Origin: Pedobacter suwonensis
Lineage (GTDB): Bacteria > Bacteroidota > Bacteroidia > Sphingobacteriales > Sphingobacteriaceae
Direction of reading: 5' to 3'
NCBI RefSeq assembly: GCF_900111825.1
Contig: NZ_FOJM01000023.1
Span: 1-58,914 of the forward strand
DNA: 58,914 nucleotides
Below the pieces are notes generated by a model. The model was not told where the DNA came from and did no database searches. It saw only the letters and a list, made by a program, of their open reading frames with translations. This document shows positions 24,947-31,997 of this stretch, one piece after another. The translations under genes were made by a program, and so were the position numbers. How positions within the stretch are numbered: position 1 is the stretch's first letter; each line of letters opens with the position of its first letter.

Positions 24947-25600
24947 ATGAAACCTAAATTAATCATTATGGCGCTGCTATGCGCCGTTAGTTGGCGCAGC
25001 TATGCCCAAACTGAAAAAGGATCCGGCTTTATTGGCGGAAGCCTGAGTTTTGGAACCTCCAGACAAAACCCTTCATCACCCAGCTTAAACACCTTTACTT
25101 TAACGCCGCGGGGAGGTTATTTTTTAGCCAATAATTTTGCCATCGGCCTGGAAGTCCCCTTAAATCTGTCGAAGCTCAGGGGCGAAAGTTATATTGCATG
25201 GAATAGTGAATACGGATATTACGAAGAACAGCGCGGCGTAAAAGAATTCAGCTTTGGTTTTTCTCCCTTTGTACGCAAATACATTGATGTTAAAGATCGT
25301 TTTAAGTTTTTTATGCAGGCCAACCTGCTCTTACAGGTAAATACCTTTAACCGCATTGATGACGAAGGTTACCTGATCCGTACCGATGCCAAAATAAAAG
25401 GATGGGGCGCCAGTATCAGTCCTGGTTTTAGCTATTTCATATCTAAACATGCCGCTTTGGATTTTTCAGCACCTGTTGTCTCTTTCTTTCATCAAAATTA
25501 CTACGCTGAAGAATCGCTTTACAATTACGATAAAACGAACAATTTGAAGCTTGCCCTGCAAAATTTCACACCAACATTTACTTTTAATTATCACTTTTAA
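24947..25600 (+). CDS. Outer-membrane beta-barrel protein, QTEKG family
   Basis: The 217-residue protein has a signal peptide ending AYA, then QTEKGSGFIGGSLSFG, an opening shared with the proteins at 26257 and 29161. The rest alternates polar and hydrophobic residues with paired aromatic girdles and ends in TFTFNYHF, a terminal Phe typical of BamA-assembled barrels. About eight to ten strands can be drawn. It is a small barrel of the OmpA-barrel / OprF type without a peptidoglycan domain; function is unknown. The gene for a secreted repeat protein follows after 11 bp, so they probably share a transcript. Confidence 0.82.
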   Translation: MKPKLIIMALLCAVSWRSYAQTEKGSGFIGGSLSFGTSRQNPSSPSLNTFTLTPRGGYFLANNFAIGLEVPLNLSKLRGESYIAWNSEYGYYEEQRGVKEFSFGFSPFVRKYIDVKDRFKFFMQANLLLQVNTFNRIDDEGYLIRTDAKIKGWGASISPGFSYFISKHAALDFSAPVVSFFHQNYYAEESLYNYDKTNNLKLALQNFTPTFTFNYHF

Positions 25601-25611
25601 CATTCCTTACA

Positions 25612-26109
25612 ATGAAAAATATATTCACCAAAAGCTTCAGCCGGGCAGGCATAAGCTTATTATTTCTTTTAAGTCTTTCCATTCAGGCAAATGCACAACG
25701 CTTTCGAGGCAAAATAGAATATTACAGTAGTGTATTTCCTTCTGAAGATGGGAAAATCAAATCTATAAATGGCACCAGGATTGAATACTATAATTCCGTT
25801 TTTAAATCTGAAGATGGAAAAGTAAAAACAATCGGCGATAAAAGAGTAGAATATTACAACAGCGTATTCCCTTCTGAAAACGGAAAAATAAAATCCATTG
25901 GTGATATTAAAATTGAATATTACAATTCCGTTTTTAAATCGGAAGATGGAAAAATTAAATCCATTGGTAATATCAAATTTGAGTACAACAACACAGGATC
26001 TCAAAAAAGCGACGGTAAAATAAAATCAATTGTTAATGAAAACGAGGACCGTGAATCGGAAGATGCCCTGGACACTTATTATTTTATCGAAAAACTGAAT
26101 TGCCAATAG
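25612..26109 (+). CDS. Exported protein with 22-residue tandem repeats
   Basis: This 165-residue protein has a signal peptide (to about residue 29, NAQ) and four clean copies of a 22-residue unit from residue 35, consensus IEYYNSVFxSEDGKIKSIG plus three residues, then a fifth degenerate copy. The C-terminus is acidic and ends with an unpaired Cys (KLNCQ). Each unit has two short strands joined by an SEDGK turn, so the protein may build a beta-hairpin solenoid, as YD or WG-type repeats do. I do not recognise a family. A protein of related design is encoded at 45105. It follows the barrel gene at 24947 by 11 bp. Confidence 0.8.
   Translation: MKNIFTKSFSRAGISLLFLLSLSIQANAQRFRGKIEYYSSVFPSEDGKIKSINGTRIEYYNSVFKSEDGKVKTIGDKRVEYYNSVFPSENGKIKSIGDIKIEYYNSVFKSEDGKIKSIGNIKFEYNNTGSQKSDGKIKSIVNENEDRESEDALDTYYFIEKLNCQ
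25714..25977 (+). repeat. 66-bp tandem coding repeat
   Basis: Four successive 66-bp units encode the 22-residue repeats of the protein at 25612. Alternate units resemble each other most (units with VFPSE versus VFKSE), suggesting growth by duplication of a two-unit block. Confidence 0.75.
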
Positions 26110-26256
26110 TATAGCTCACAAATAAAAAAACTTCGAATTTAACCTAGATTATTTTTTTTTTAAAAACTGACAATGAGTTAATTACACACAAAATAACTAA
26201 CATCATAGTTTTATTTCGGGTTTTTGGTTATCATTGGATACATAAAAAAAACACAA

Positions 26257-26943
26257 ATGAAAAAACAATTATTAACGCTGGTAGCAATATGCGCTATCAC
26301 TATTGGTGCTAATGCCCAAACAGAAAAAGGAGACAATTTAATCGGTGGTTCTATTGGATTTAGCCATAACAAACAGGAGCCATTAAATTCTACCAATACT
26401 TTTTCTACCGGTAATTCAAAATCGTATAATATTGCACCGCGTTTCGGCCATTTTTTTGGAAAAAACCTGGCTCTGGGCCTACAGATTGGATATGGCGGAA
26501 ATAAGGCGGAATCCCAATCAACATATTTTCTGGGAAGTGGCAGTCCACAATTCATTAATTCAGTTAGTAAAAGTCACTCCTTTAATGTTGTTCCATATTT
26601 AAGGTATTACGTAGATATTGTTGATAAATTTAAATTCTTCGGCCAGGCAAATGTTGGAATGGCTTTTGGAAAAAGCACGTATAACCTAATGTTATCAGGA
26701 AATTATGTTACTGAAACCACCCATTATAAAAACACCAATTATCAGGCCTCTATCGATCCTGGCTTTGCATTCTTCCCTACTAAAAAATGGGCTGTTGAGC
26801 TTTCTTTTCCTTTACTTGCTTACAGTAAACAAAACATTAAAGATGATGGTGTAAATTTAAATTCTCAAGCCTTAAGTAATGAAACATTTATATTTGGCTT
26901 TAGTTCTTTCACCCCAGGTATTGGGGTTAACTTACATTTTTAA
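26257..26943 (+). CDS. Outer-membrane beta-barrel protein, QTEKG family
   Basis: From the ATG at 26257 the protein has 228 residues. The signal peptide ends NAQ, followed by TEKGDNLIGGSIGFSHN, matching the openings of the proteins at 24947 and 29161. The body is a predicted eight- to ten-strand barrel with a VVPYLRYYVDIVDKFKFFGQ strand pair also conserved in the paralogues (PFGRYYVGLSDQFKFFGQ at 29161) and ends GIGVNLHF with terminal Phe. The upstream ATG at 26224 is rejected because it adds a charged stretch before the signal peptide. The upstream region shares an AACTAACAT word with that of 24947. Function is unknown. Confidence 0.82.
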   Translation: MKKQLLTLVAICAITIGANAQTEKGDNLIGGSIGFSHNKQEPLNSTNTFSTGNSKSYNIAPRFGHFFGKNLALGLQIGYGGNKAESQSTYFLGSGSPQFINSVSKSHSFNVVPYLRYYVDIVDKFKFFGQANVGMAFGKSTYNLMLSGNYVTETTHYKNTNYQASIDPGFAFFPTKKWAVELSFPLLAYSKQNIKDDGVNLNSQALSNETFIFGFSSFTPGIGVNLHF

Positions 26944-26948
26944 ATCAG

Positions 26949-26979
26949 ATAGTGCCATCTCTAATAAAGACGGCACTAT
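26949..26979. terminator. Bidirectional terminator between convergent genes
   Basis: ATAGTGCC (26949-26956) pairs with GGCACTAT (26972-26979), followed by T-rich sequence. It serves the barrel gene and lies just after the end of the transporter gene. Confidence 0.75.
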
Positions 26980-26982
26980 TTT

Positions 26983-28185
26983 TTATTTCTTCTTTGTTTC
27001 TATATTCGGTAAGAAACCGGTTAATAAACCGATTAAAGGCAGAAACGCACAAACGTTAAATACATATCCGATACTGGTTGAATCTGCCAGTTTACCCAGT
27101 AAGGCCGATCCGATGCCCCCCATACCAAAGGCAAAGCCAAAAAACAAACCTGCAACCAAACCTACCTTTCCGGGAATCAATTCCTGTGCATAAACCAATA
27201 TGGCAGAAAAAGCAGAGGCCAGAATCATCCCGATAGGAACAATAAGGACCCCAATCCAAAACAAACTGGCATGTGGAAGCAACAAAGCAAATGGAGCGGT
27301 ACCCAATATCGATACCCAAATGACATATTTTCGTCCTATCTTATCTCCTATTGGTCCGCCCAGTAACGTTCCGGCAGCTACCGAGAATAGGAAAACAAAC
27401 AAATAAAGCTGTGAGGTTTGCACGGAAACCTTAAATTTATCGATCAGGTAAAAGGTAAAATAATTCGTTAAACTCGCCATATAAAAATATTTCGAAAAGA
27501 TCAATAACAGTAAAATACACACTGAGAAGATCACCTTTCCTCTTGAAAATTGATTCACAACGGTTTGAATATTGATCTTTTTACTTCTCGAAAGCATAAA
27601 GCCCCTATACCAATTGCCAACATAGGTTAAAATAACAATGGCTAAAAGCGCAATAACCGAAAACCAGATGACGCTGATCTGCCCATAAGGCACAATAATC
27701 CAGGCGGCCAATAGCGGACCCAAAGCACTGCCTGCATTACCGCCCAGCTGAAAAACCGATTGTGCCAGTCCCCTCTTCCCTCCAGATGCAGCATGTGCCA
27801 TCCTTGAGGCTTCGGGATGAAATACCGATGAACCGATGCCGATAAAAGAAACGGAAATTAATATGGTGTAAAAATGGCCGGATAGCGAAAGCGAAATCAA
27901 ACCAAGCAGGGTAAACCCCATACCTATCGCCAATGAATATGGCTGAGGTTTTTTATCGGTGTATAAACCCACAAAAGGCTGTAACAGTGATGCGGCCAAT
28001 TGAAAGGTTAAGGTAATGAGCCCAATCTGCGAAAAACTTAAGCGATAGCTGTTTTTAATGATGGGATAAATTGCAGGAATTAACGATTGGATGGTATCAT
28101 TTAACAGATGCGAAAAACTTAAGGCAAAAAGTATCGGGAAAACGGTTTTTTCGATGATGGCGGTAGTAGATGTATTTTCAGTCAT
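26983..28185 (-). CDS. fsr: MFS transporter, fosmidomycin-resistance (Fsr) type
   Basis: From the ATG at 28185 the protein has 400 residues and twelve predicted membrane helices. It matches the Fsr subgroup: LFALSFSHLLNDTIQSLIPA in helix 1, the GIGSSVFHPEASRMAHAAS motif after helix 4, and RGLAQSVFQLGGNAGSALGP. Fsr exports fosmidomycin in E. coli; in other bacteria the natural substrate is unknown. The longer frame to 28251 is rejected because the -7 box lies inside it. It diverges from an FMN reductase gene, with about 100 bp between the two starts. Confidence 0.88.
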   Translation of the reverse strand: MTENTSTTAIIEKTVFPILFALSFSHLLNDTIQSLIPAIYPIIKNSYRLSFSQIGLITLTFQLAASLLQPFVGLYTDKKPQPYSLAIGMGFTLLGLISLSLSGHFYTILISVSFIGIGSSVFHPEASRMAHAASGGKRGLAQSVFQLGGNAGSALGPLLAAWIIVPYGQISVIWFSVIALLAIVILTYVGNWYRGFMLSRSKKINIQTVVNQFSRGKVIFSVCILLLLIFSKYFYMASLTNYFTFYLIDKFKVSVQTSQLYLFVFLFSVAAGTLLGGPIGDKIGRKYVIWVSILGTAPFALLLPHASLFWIGVLIVPIGMILASAFSAILVYAQELIPGKVGLVAGLFFGFAFGMGGIGSALLGKLADSTSIGYVFNVCAFLPLIGLLTGFLPNIETKKK

Positions 28186-28203
28186 AACGGGTAGCTTATG
28201 TGC

Positions 28204-28211
28204 CAAAATTA
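28204..28211 (-). promoter_or_regulatory. -7 box of the transporter gene
   Basis: TAATTTTG on the minus strand fits TAnnTTTG and lies 19 bp before the ATG at 28185. It decides the start of that gene. Confidence 0.5.
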
Positions 28212-28288
28212 GGGATAATATTTTTTTATAGCTTAGCGGTTGCCCTTGCAAAAAACAAACATTTTAGTAAAGTTTTCGTTTTATAGCT

Positions 28289-28846
28289 ATGGAAAAAAAC
28301 AAAAAAATTATTGGGTTGTGCGGAAGCTTACGTAAAGGCTCTTATAATGCCATGTTGCTTAACCTTGCAGGTAGTTTAATTCCTGAAGGTATCGAATTCG
28401 AAATTGTTGCATATGATGATGTTCCGGTTTACAATGCAGACCATGATCTGCCGGAGGTTGAAGAAAGACCAGCAAGTGTGGTAAAATTCAGGGATGCCCT
28501 GGCTACCGCAGATGCTTTTATTATGGTTTCTCCTGAATATAATTATTCCATTCCCGGGGGATTAAAAAATGCAATTGACTGGGCCAGCCGTGGAAAGGAC
28601 TCTCCATTGATGCACAAACCGGTTGCCCTGATGGGTGCAACGCAGGGCATGTGGGGCACAGTTAGGATGCAAGCTGCATTTTTACCTGTTTTTACTTTTT
28701 TAAATATGAATCCGGTTTTACAGCCAGAAGTTTTGATTGCCCAGGCTCAAAATAAATTTGACGCGGATGGGAATTTAAATGATGATAAAACCATCTCCAT
28801 TATCCAAAAGAAAATAGATAACCTCATTTCGGCTTGTAAGGTTTAA
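28289..28846 (+). CDS. NAD(P)H-dependent FMN reductase
   Basis: The 185-residue protein is a flavodoxin-fold FMN reductase. GSLRKGSYN (12-20) binds the FMN phosphate and SPEYNYSIPGGLKNAIDWAS (about 79-98) is the family's flavin and dimer motif; MGATQGMWG is the third conserved loop. It is a cytoplasmic homodimer or tetramer that reduces flavins or quinones with NAD(P)H. It is divergent from the Fsr-type transporter, so the two may respond to the same toxic compound, but no regulator gene is adjacent. A long hairpin covers its stop codon. Confidence 0.92.
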   Translation: MEKNKKIIGLCGSLRKGSYNAMLLNLAGSLIPEGIEFEIVAYDDVPVYNADHDLPEVEERPASVVKFRDALATADAFIMVSPEYNYSIPGGLKNAIDWASRGKDSPLMHKPVALMGATQGMWGTVRMQAAFLPVFTFLNMNPVLQPEVLIAQAQNKFDADGNLNDDKTISIIQKKIDNLISACKV

Positions 28847-28860
28847 CTAAACCTTACAAG
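28833..28860 (+). terminator. Hairpin over the FMN reductase stop codon
   Basis: CTTGTAAGGTTT (28833-28844) pairs perfectly with AAACCTTACAAG (28849-28860). There is no U tract, so it may be an RNA-end stabiliser rather than a terminator. Confidence 0.55.
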
Positions 28861-28949
28861 TTACTTCAAAACCTGCCATTTCTGCCACCTTAATATCTGA
28901 CATTTCTACAAAAAAAGTCAGATTGTCAATTTGTCATACCTAAAAAACT

Positions 28950-28965
28950 AATCAATCGATTGATT
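28950..28965. promoter_or_regulatory. 16-bp perfect palindrome, possible operator
   Basis: AATCAATCGATTGATT is a perfect palindrome about 195 bp upstream of the barrel gene at 29161. Dyads of this size often bind TetR- or MarR-like dimers. No cognate regulator is adjacent. Confidence 0.35.
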
Positions 28966-29094
28966 TTTCGTCACACGAAAATAATATTGAATTAACACTG
29001 AATTTACATCTGTTTGTCAGCTAACAAGTTACCCAAAAACTGATTTTTTGATGACTTTAACAAAGCTTTTTGGCATAAGTGTTGACTTTTAGGC

Positions 29095-29135
29095 AAATAT
29101 AGTCAGAAATTAAAATAGTAAAATTGACTATATTT
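29095..29135 (+). promoter_or_regulatory. 11-bp inverted repeat before a barrel gene
   Basis: AAATATAGTCA (29095-29105) pairs with TGACTATATTT (29125-29135) with a 19-bp AT-rich spacer, ending 25 bp before the ATG at 29161. It could be an operator or a hairpin in the leader. Confidence 0.4.
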
Positions 29136-29160
29136 TTATAACAAATAAATCATAAAAAAG

Positions 29161-29763
29161 ATGAAAAAATTATTATTATCTTTAGTAGCAGTAGCTGGTT
29201 TAGTTTATGGTGCACAGGCACAAACTGAAAAAGGAAATTTTATGTTAGGTGGTAATGTAGGTGTAAATTCTACAAAAGTTGATGGCGCTCCGAAAGCAGA
29301 TTTCAACTTCAGCATAGTACCTAGTGTTGGCTATTTTGTTGGCAACAACTTTGCAATTGGTACAGGTGTTGGTTACGAATACGATAAAAAAGTAAGCAAC
29401 AGAACACAGACTGGCGCTTTTAAAGTTGCCCCTTTCGGACGTTATTATGTAGGTTTATCAGACCAGTTTAAATTCTTCGGACAATTATCAGTGCCTTTGG
29501 CTTTTGGTGAGTTAAAAGCAACTGATGCCAATGGTGATAACGCGGTTAAATTAGGTACTACCACCAATATCGGCGTAGAACTTGCTCCAGGTTTTGCTTT
29601 CTTCCCAACCAAAAAAATCGGTATTGAACTTTCAGTTAGAGGTTTAAGCTACGACAATTATACTGTTAAAGCTGAAGGAACCGGTGCTAAAGCTAAAACC
29701 AATACATTTGGCTTAAACGCTGATACTTTTGCACCAAGATTGGGTGTTCAGTTCTACTTTTAA
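29161..29763 (+). CDS. Outer-membrane beta-barrel protein, QTEKG family
   Basis: This 200-residue protein has a signal peptide (MKKLLLSLVAVAGLVYGAQA) followed by QTEKGNFMLGGNVGVNS, the same opening as the two barrels at 24947 and 26257. Strands with alternating hydrophobic residues fill the rest, including PFGRYYVGLSDQFKFFGQ and APGFAFFPTKKIGIELS, and it ends LGVQFYF. It is a small outer-membrane barrel of unknown role. The AAA-rich start region and lack of SD are typical of highly expressed Bacteroidota genes. A strong terminator follows, so it is monocistronic. Confidence 0.85.
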   Translation: MKKLLLSLVAVAGLVYGAQAQTEKGNFMLGGNVGVNSTKVDGAPKADFNFSIVPSVGYFVGNNFAIGTGVGYEYDKKVSNRTQTGAFKVAPFGRYYVGLSDQFKFFGQLSVPLAFGELKATDANGDNAVKLGTTTNIGVELAPGFAFFPTKKIGIELSVRGLSYDNYTVKAEGTGAKAKTNTFGLNADTFAPRLGVQFYF

Positions 29764-29809
29764 TTAATTCTCCCCCGGGAGGCAATTAATAAATGACTTT
29801 TTTTCAGAG

Positions 29810-29841
29810 AGCGTCACGATGTTGAATCGTGACGCTTTTTG
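29810..29841 (+). terminator. Terminator of the barrel gene
   Basis: AGCGTCACGAT (29810-29820) pairs perfectly with ATCGTGACGCT (29826-29836), followed by T. Confidence 0.9.
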
Positions 29842-30063
29842 TTTGTTGTACCATACGGTAAAATGAACCTGATTTTTTTGCTGATCTGGCAGAGGAGAAC
29901 TTGGTGCCCGTCCGTCCATCTGTTCCGGAATGGTTTCATTCTGATAAGTATTCCAGGCAAAAACAGGTTAGAATTAAATGAAAGTAATAGCAATCATCTA
30001 CTTTTGATCGGGTTCAAAGGTGATGATGATCCCCGATCCGTTTGGTGAATCAGCAATAACCGC

Positions 30064-31839
30064 TTACCGGTTAAGCAGTGGATTAAGCCAGATGGCCCAT
30101 GAATTGTGGTTATGCCCTTCTGTTCCTTCGGCGCGCAGCTCGATTTTATTTATATTCTCAATGCTGATATCTATCCGGTTCTGCTCTCCAACTCTTAACG
30201 CCGGCGACCGGTAAAGCTCTTTACCATCGCCGATAATGGTAAATCTTGCCGAGCCTTGCTGGTGGGCATAATCTCTCAAACCTACAATAGCGGAAAACCT
30301 TGTCCATTTTTTATTTAACAGGAACGAATAAACAGACGGTGAATGGGCAAATAATCCCTTTTCATAAATCTGACCCTGGTTAGCAAGAAAAAAAACATAT
30401 TCCGACTCGGTAGTAAAATAATTACGTGCAGGTTTTTCCCAACCCACGCTGGCAAGCTCCCACTTCGCGTCTGAAAGGTAAAGACTATCTCCTTTATACG
30501 TTGCAGGATCGACAGGCGGAATGGGATTAATCACACTTTCAAGTATGCTAAGCTTTTTCTTTATTTCCCCGGTCTTCTGCATTACGGATAACCGGCTATA
30601 AAGTTCGTTGACATCTAATGCCTTTCCTGTTGGAATTTCCACCACCTCTGCATGGTTACGCCCCACCATAAAAAGTTTGTAAAAAGGATACACCATCCCA
30701 TTAGGAAGCATAAAGATCAAATACATCCGGTAGTTCCCTTCTTTCCATTTTTTTAACGGTACAGCGATCGATCCAGTACTGTTAACAGGGTAAATAGTAC
30801 TTTCATTGAAATATTCTGTCTCATTCAAAGGACTAATCAGCACTGAAAGGGCATAAGGGGTTAAATTACCGGCAATACCGGCTTTCAATAGGATGCCCTT
30901 ATCGGTATAGCTGCAAGAAATGTTATTTAATGACAGTTGTGTATCAGTCTTATTGTATTTAGCATATCCGGTAAACACGGGGTGACTGAGCAGCTGCAAT
31001 ATTCCGGCGGCTGAAATATAAGAAGTCTGGGTATCGCCCCAAACGCTTCCCTTAAAATGGCGGCTTCCATACTCTCCCATTAAGGATATTGATGAGGGCT
31101 TCAATTCGGATGGATGACCAAAATCGTGATGCAGGCCAAACATGTGCCCCATTTCGTGAGCAATACCCCCTATATACCAGCTGTTAAACTCCGCTACACT
31201 GCACTCCCTGTCGGCCCTGCCGGGTTCAGCATACTTAATCCGGTTCACCTTATCCGTTAGCAACTTTGGATCGAGCAGTGGGCAATCGGCGGCAAAGCTT
31301 ACTCCGTTAACTGATGAACCAATGCCCATATAGGGCGAGTCAAAAACATAGGTTGTACTATCTTTCCTATAATATAACCCGGTTACGATCAGCACATGAT
31401 CTTTGTAAAAATCAATTTTGCCACCTGCTTTGTTCGATACTTCCGCTTGCAGCTGATTAGCGGAATTGACATTATAGCTTTTTGAATCGAAATCTCCTTC
31501 AACTGCAGTGAGCATATATTTATTCCCTGATTTCTCAAAGTTTACGCCATCAGATTTTATTCCATAACGCTGGAACTCGTCTCTGTAAAAATCACTCACA
31601 GCGCTCAATACGCGGTTTAAGCGCTCTTCCCAGTTAGCGGATAGCTTTTGGCCTTTTCCATAAAAATACACCACCTTAACTACATGATTGGCTTTAGGTG
31701 TGTCCTTGTTATAAATTTTAATTATATTTTTTGAAGCCGATATTATACTTTGAGCGGTTTGAGGTAACTGCGAATAGCCATTGATGGCAAGAAAGCAGGA
31801 AAGGACTACAATTATTACTGATTTGATTTGGAGAGTCAT
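30064..31839 (-). CDS. Exported metzincin-type metallopeptidase with NPCBM domain
   Basis: The 591-residue protein has a signal peptide (to about residue 23). The catalytic domain spans about 30-300, with zinc motif HEMGHMFGLHH (His228, Glu229, His232, His238) and a likely Met-turn SLMGEYG (Met254). The HExxHxxGxxH spacing defines metzincins. A beta-rich middle (310-430) follows, and the last ~145 residues are an NPCBM domain (YLSDAKWELASVGWEKPARN, KGLFAHSPS, GDGKELYRSP), a carbohydrate-binding module usually found on glycosidases. So the enzyme probably targets glycoproteins or is tethered to glycans. No T9SS tail is present. It is convergent with the barrel at 29161. Confidence 0.85.
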   Translation of the reverse strand: MTLQIKSVIIVVLSCFLAINGYSQLPQTAQSIISASKNIIKIYNKDTPKANHVVKVVYFYGKGQKLSANWEERLNRVLSAVSDFYRDEFQRYGIKSDGVNFEKSGNKYMLTAVEGDFDSKSYNVNSANQLQAEVSNKAGGKIDFYKDHVLIVTGLYYRKDSTTYVFDSPYMGIGSSVNGVSFAADCPLLDPKLLTDKVNRIKYAEPGRADRECSVAEFNSWYIGGIAHEMGHMFGLHHDFGHPSELKPSSISLMGEYGSRHFKGSVWGDTQTSYISAAGILQLLSHPVFTGYAKYNKTDTQLSLNNISCSYTDKGILLKAGIAGNLTPYALSVLISPLNETEYFNESTIYPVNSTGSIAVPLKKWKEGNYRMYLIFMLPNGMVYPFYKLFMVGRNHAEVVEIPTGKALDVNELYSRLSVMQKTGEIKKKLSILESVINPIPPVDPATYKGDSLYLSDAKWELASVGWEKPARNYFTTESEYVFFLANQGQIYEKGLFAHSPSVYSFLLNKKWTRFSAIVGLRDYAHQQGSARFTIIGDGKELYRSPALRVGEQNRIDISIENINKIELRAEGTEGHNHNSWAIWLNPLLNR

Positions 31840-31997
31840 TAAGAAAGTTGATTTGGTTTATCGCTAATGTAGTAAAAAATATCAGCACCCATGTAGGCTA
31901 AGATTTCACTAATCTTGGCTAGCAGCTTAGCGTGGCTCTTCTTAATTTGTTACATGCGGATTATTAGGGTTTGACCGAAAGCAAGTTTTACCATTAA

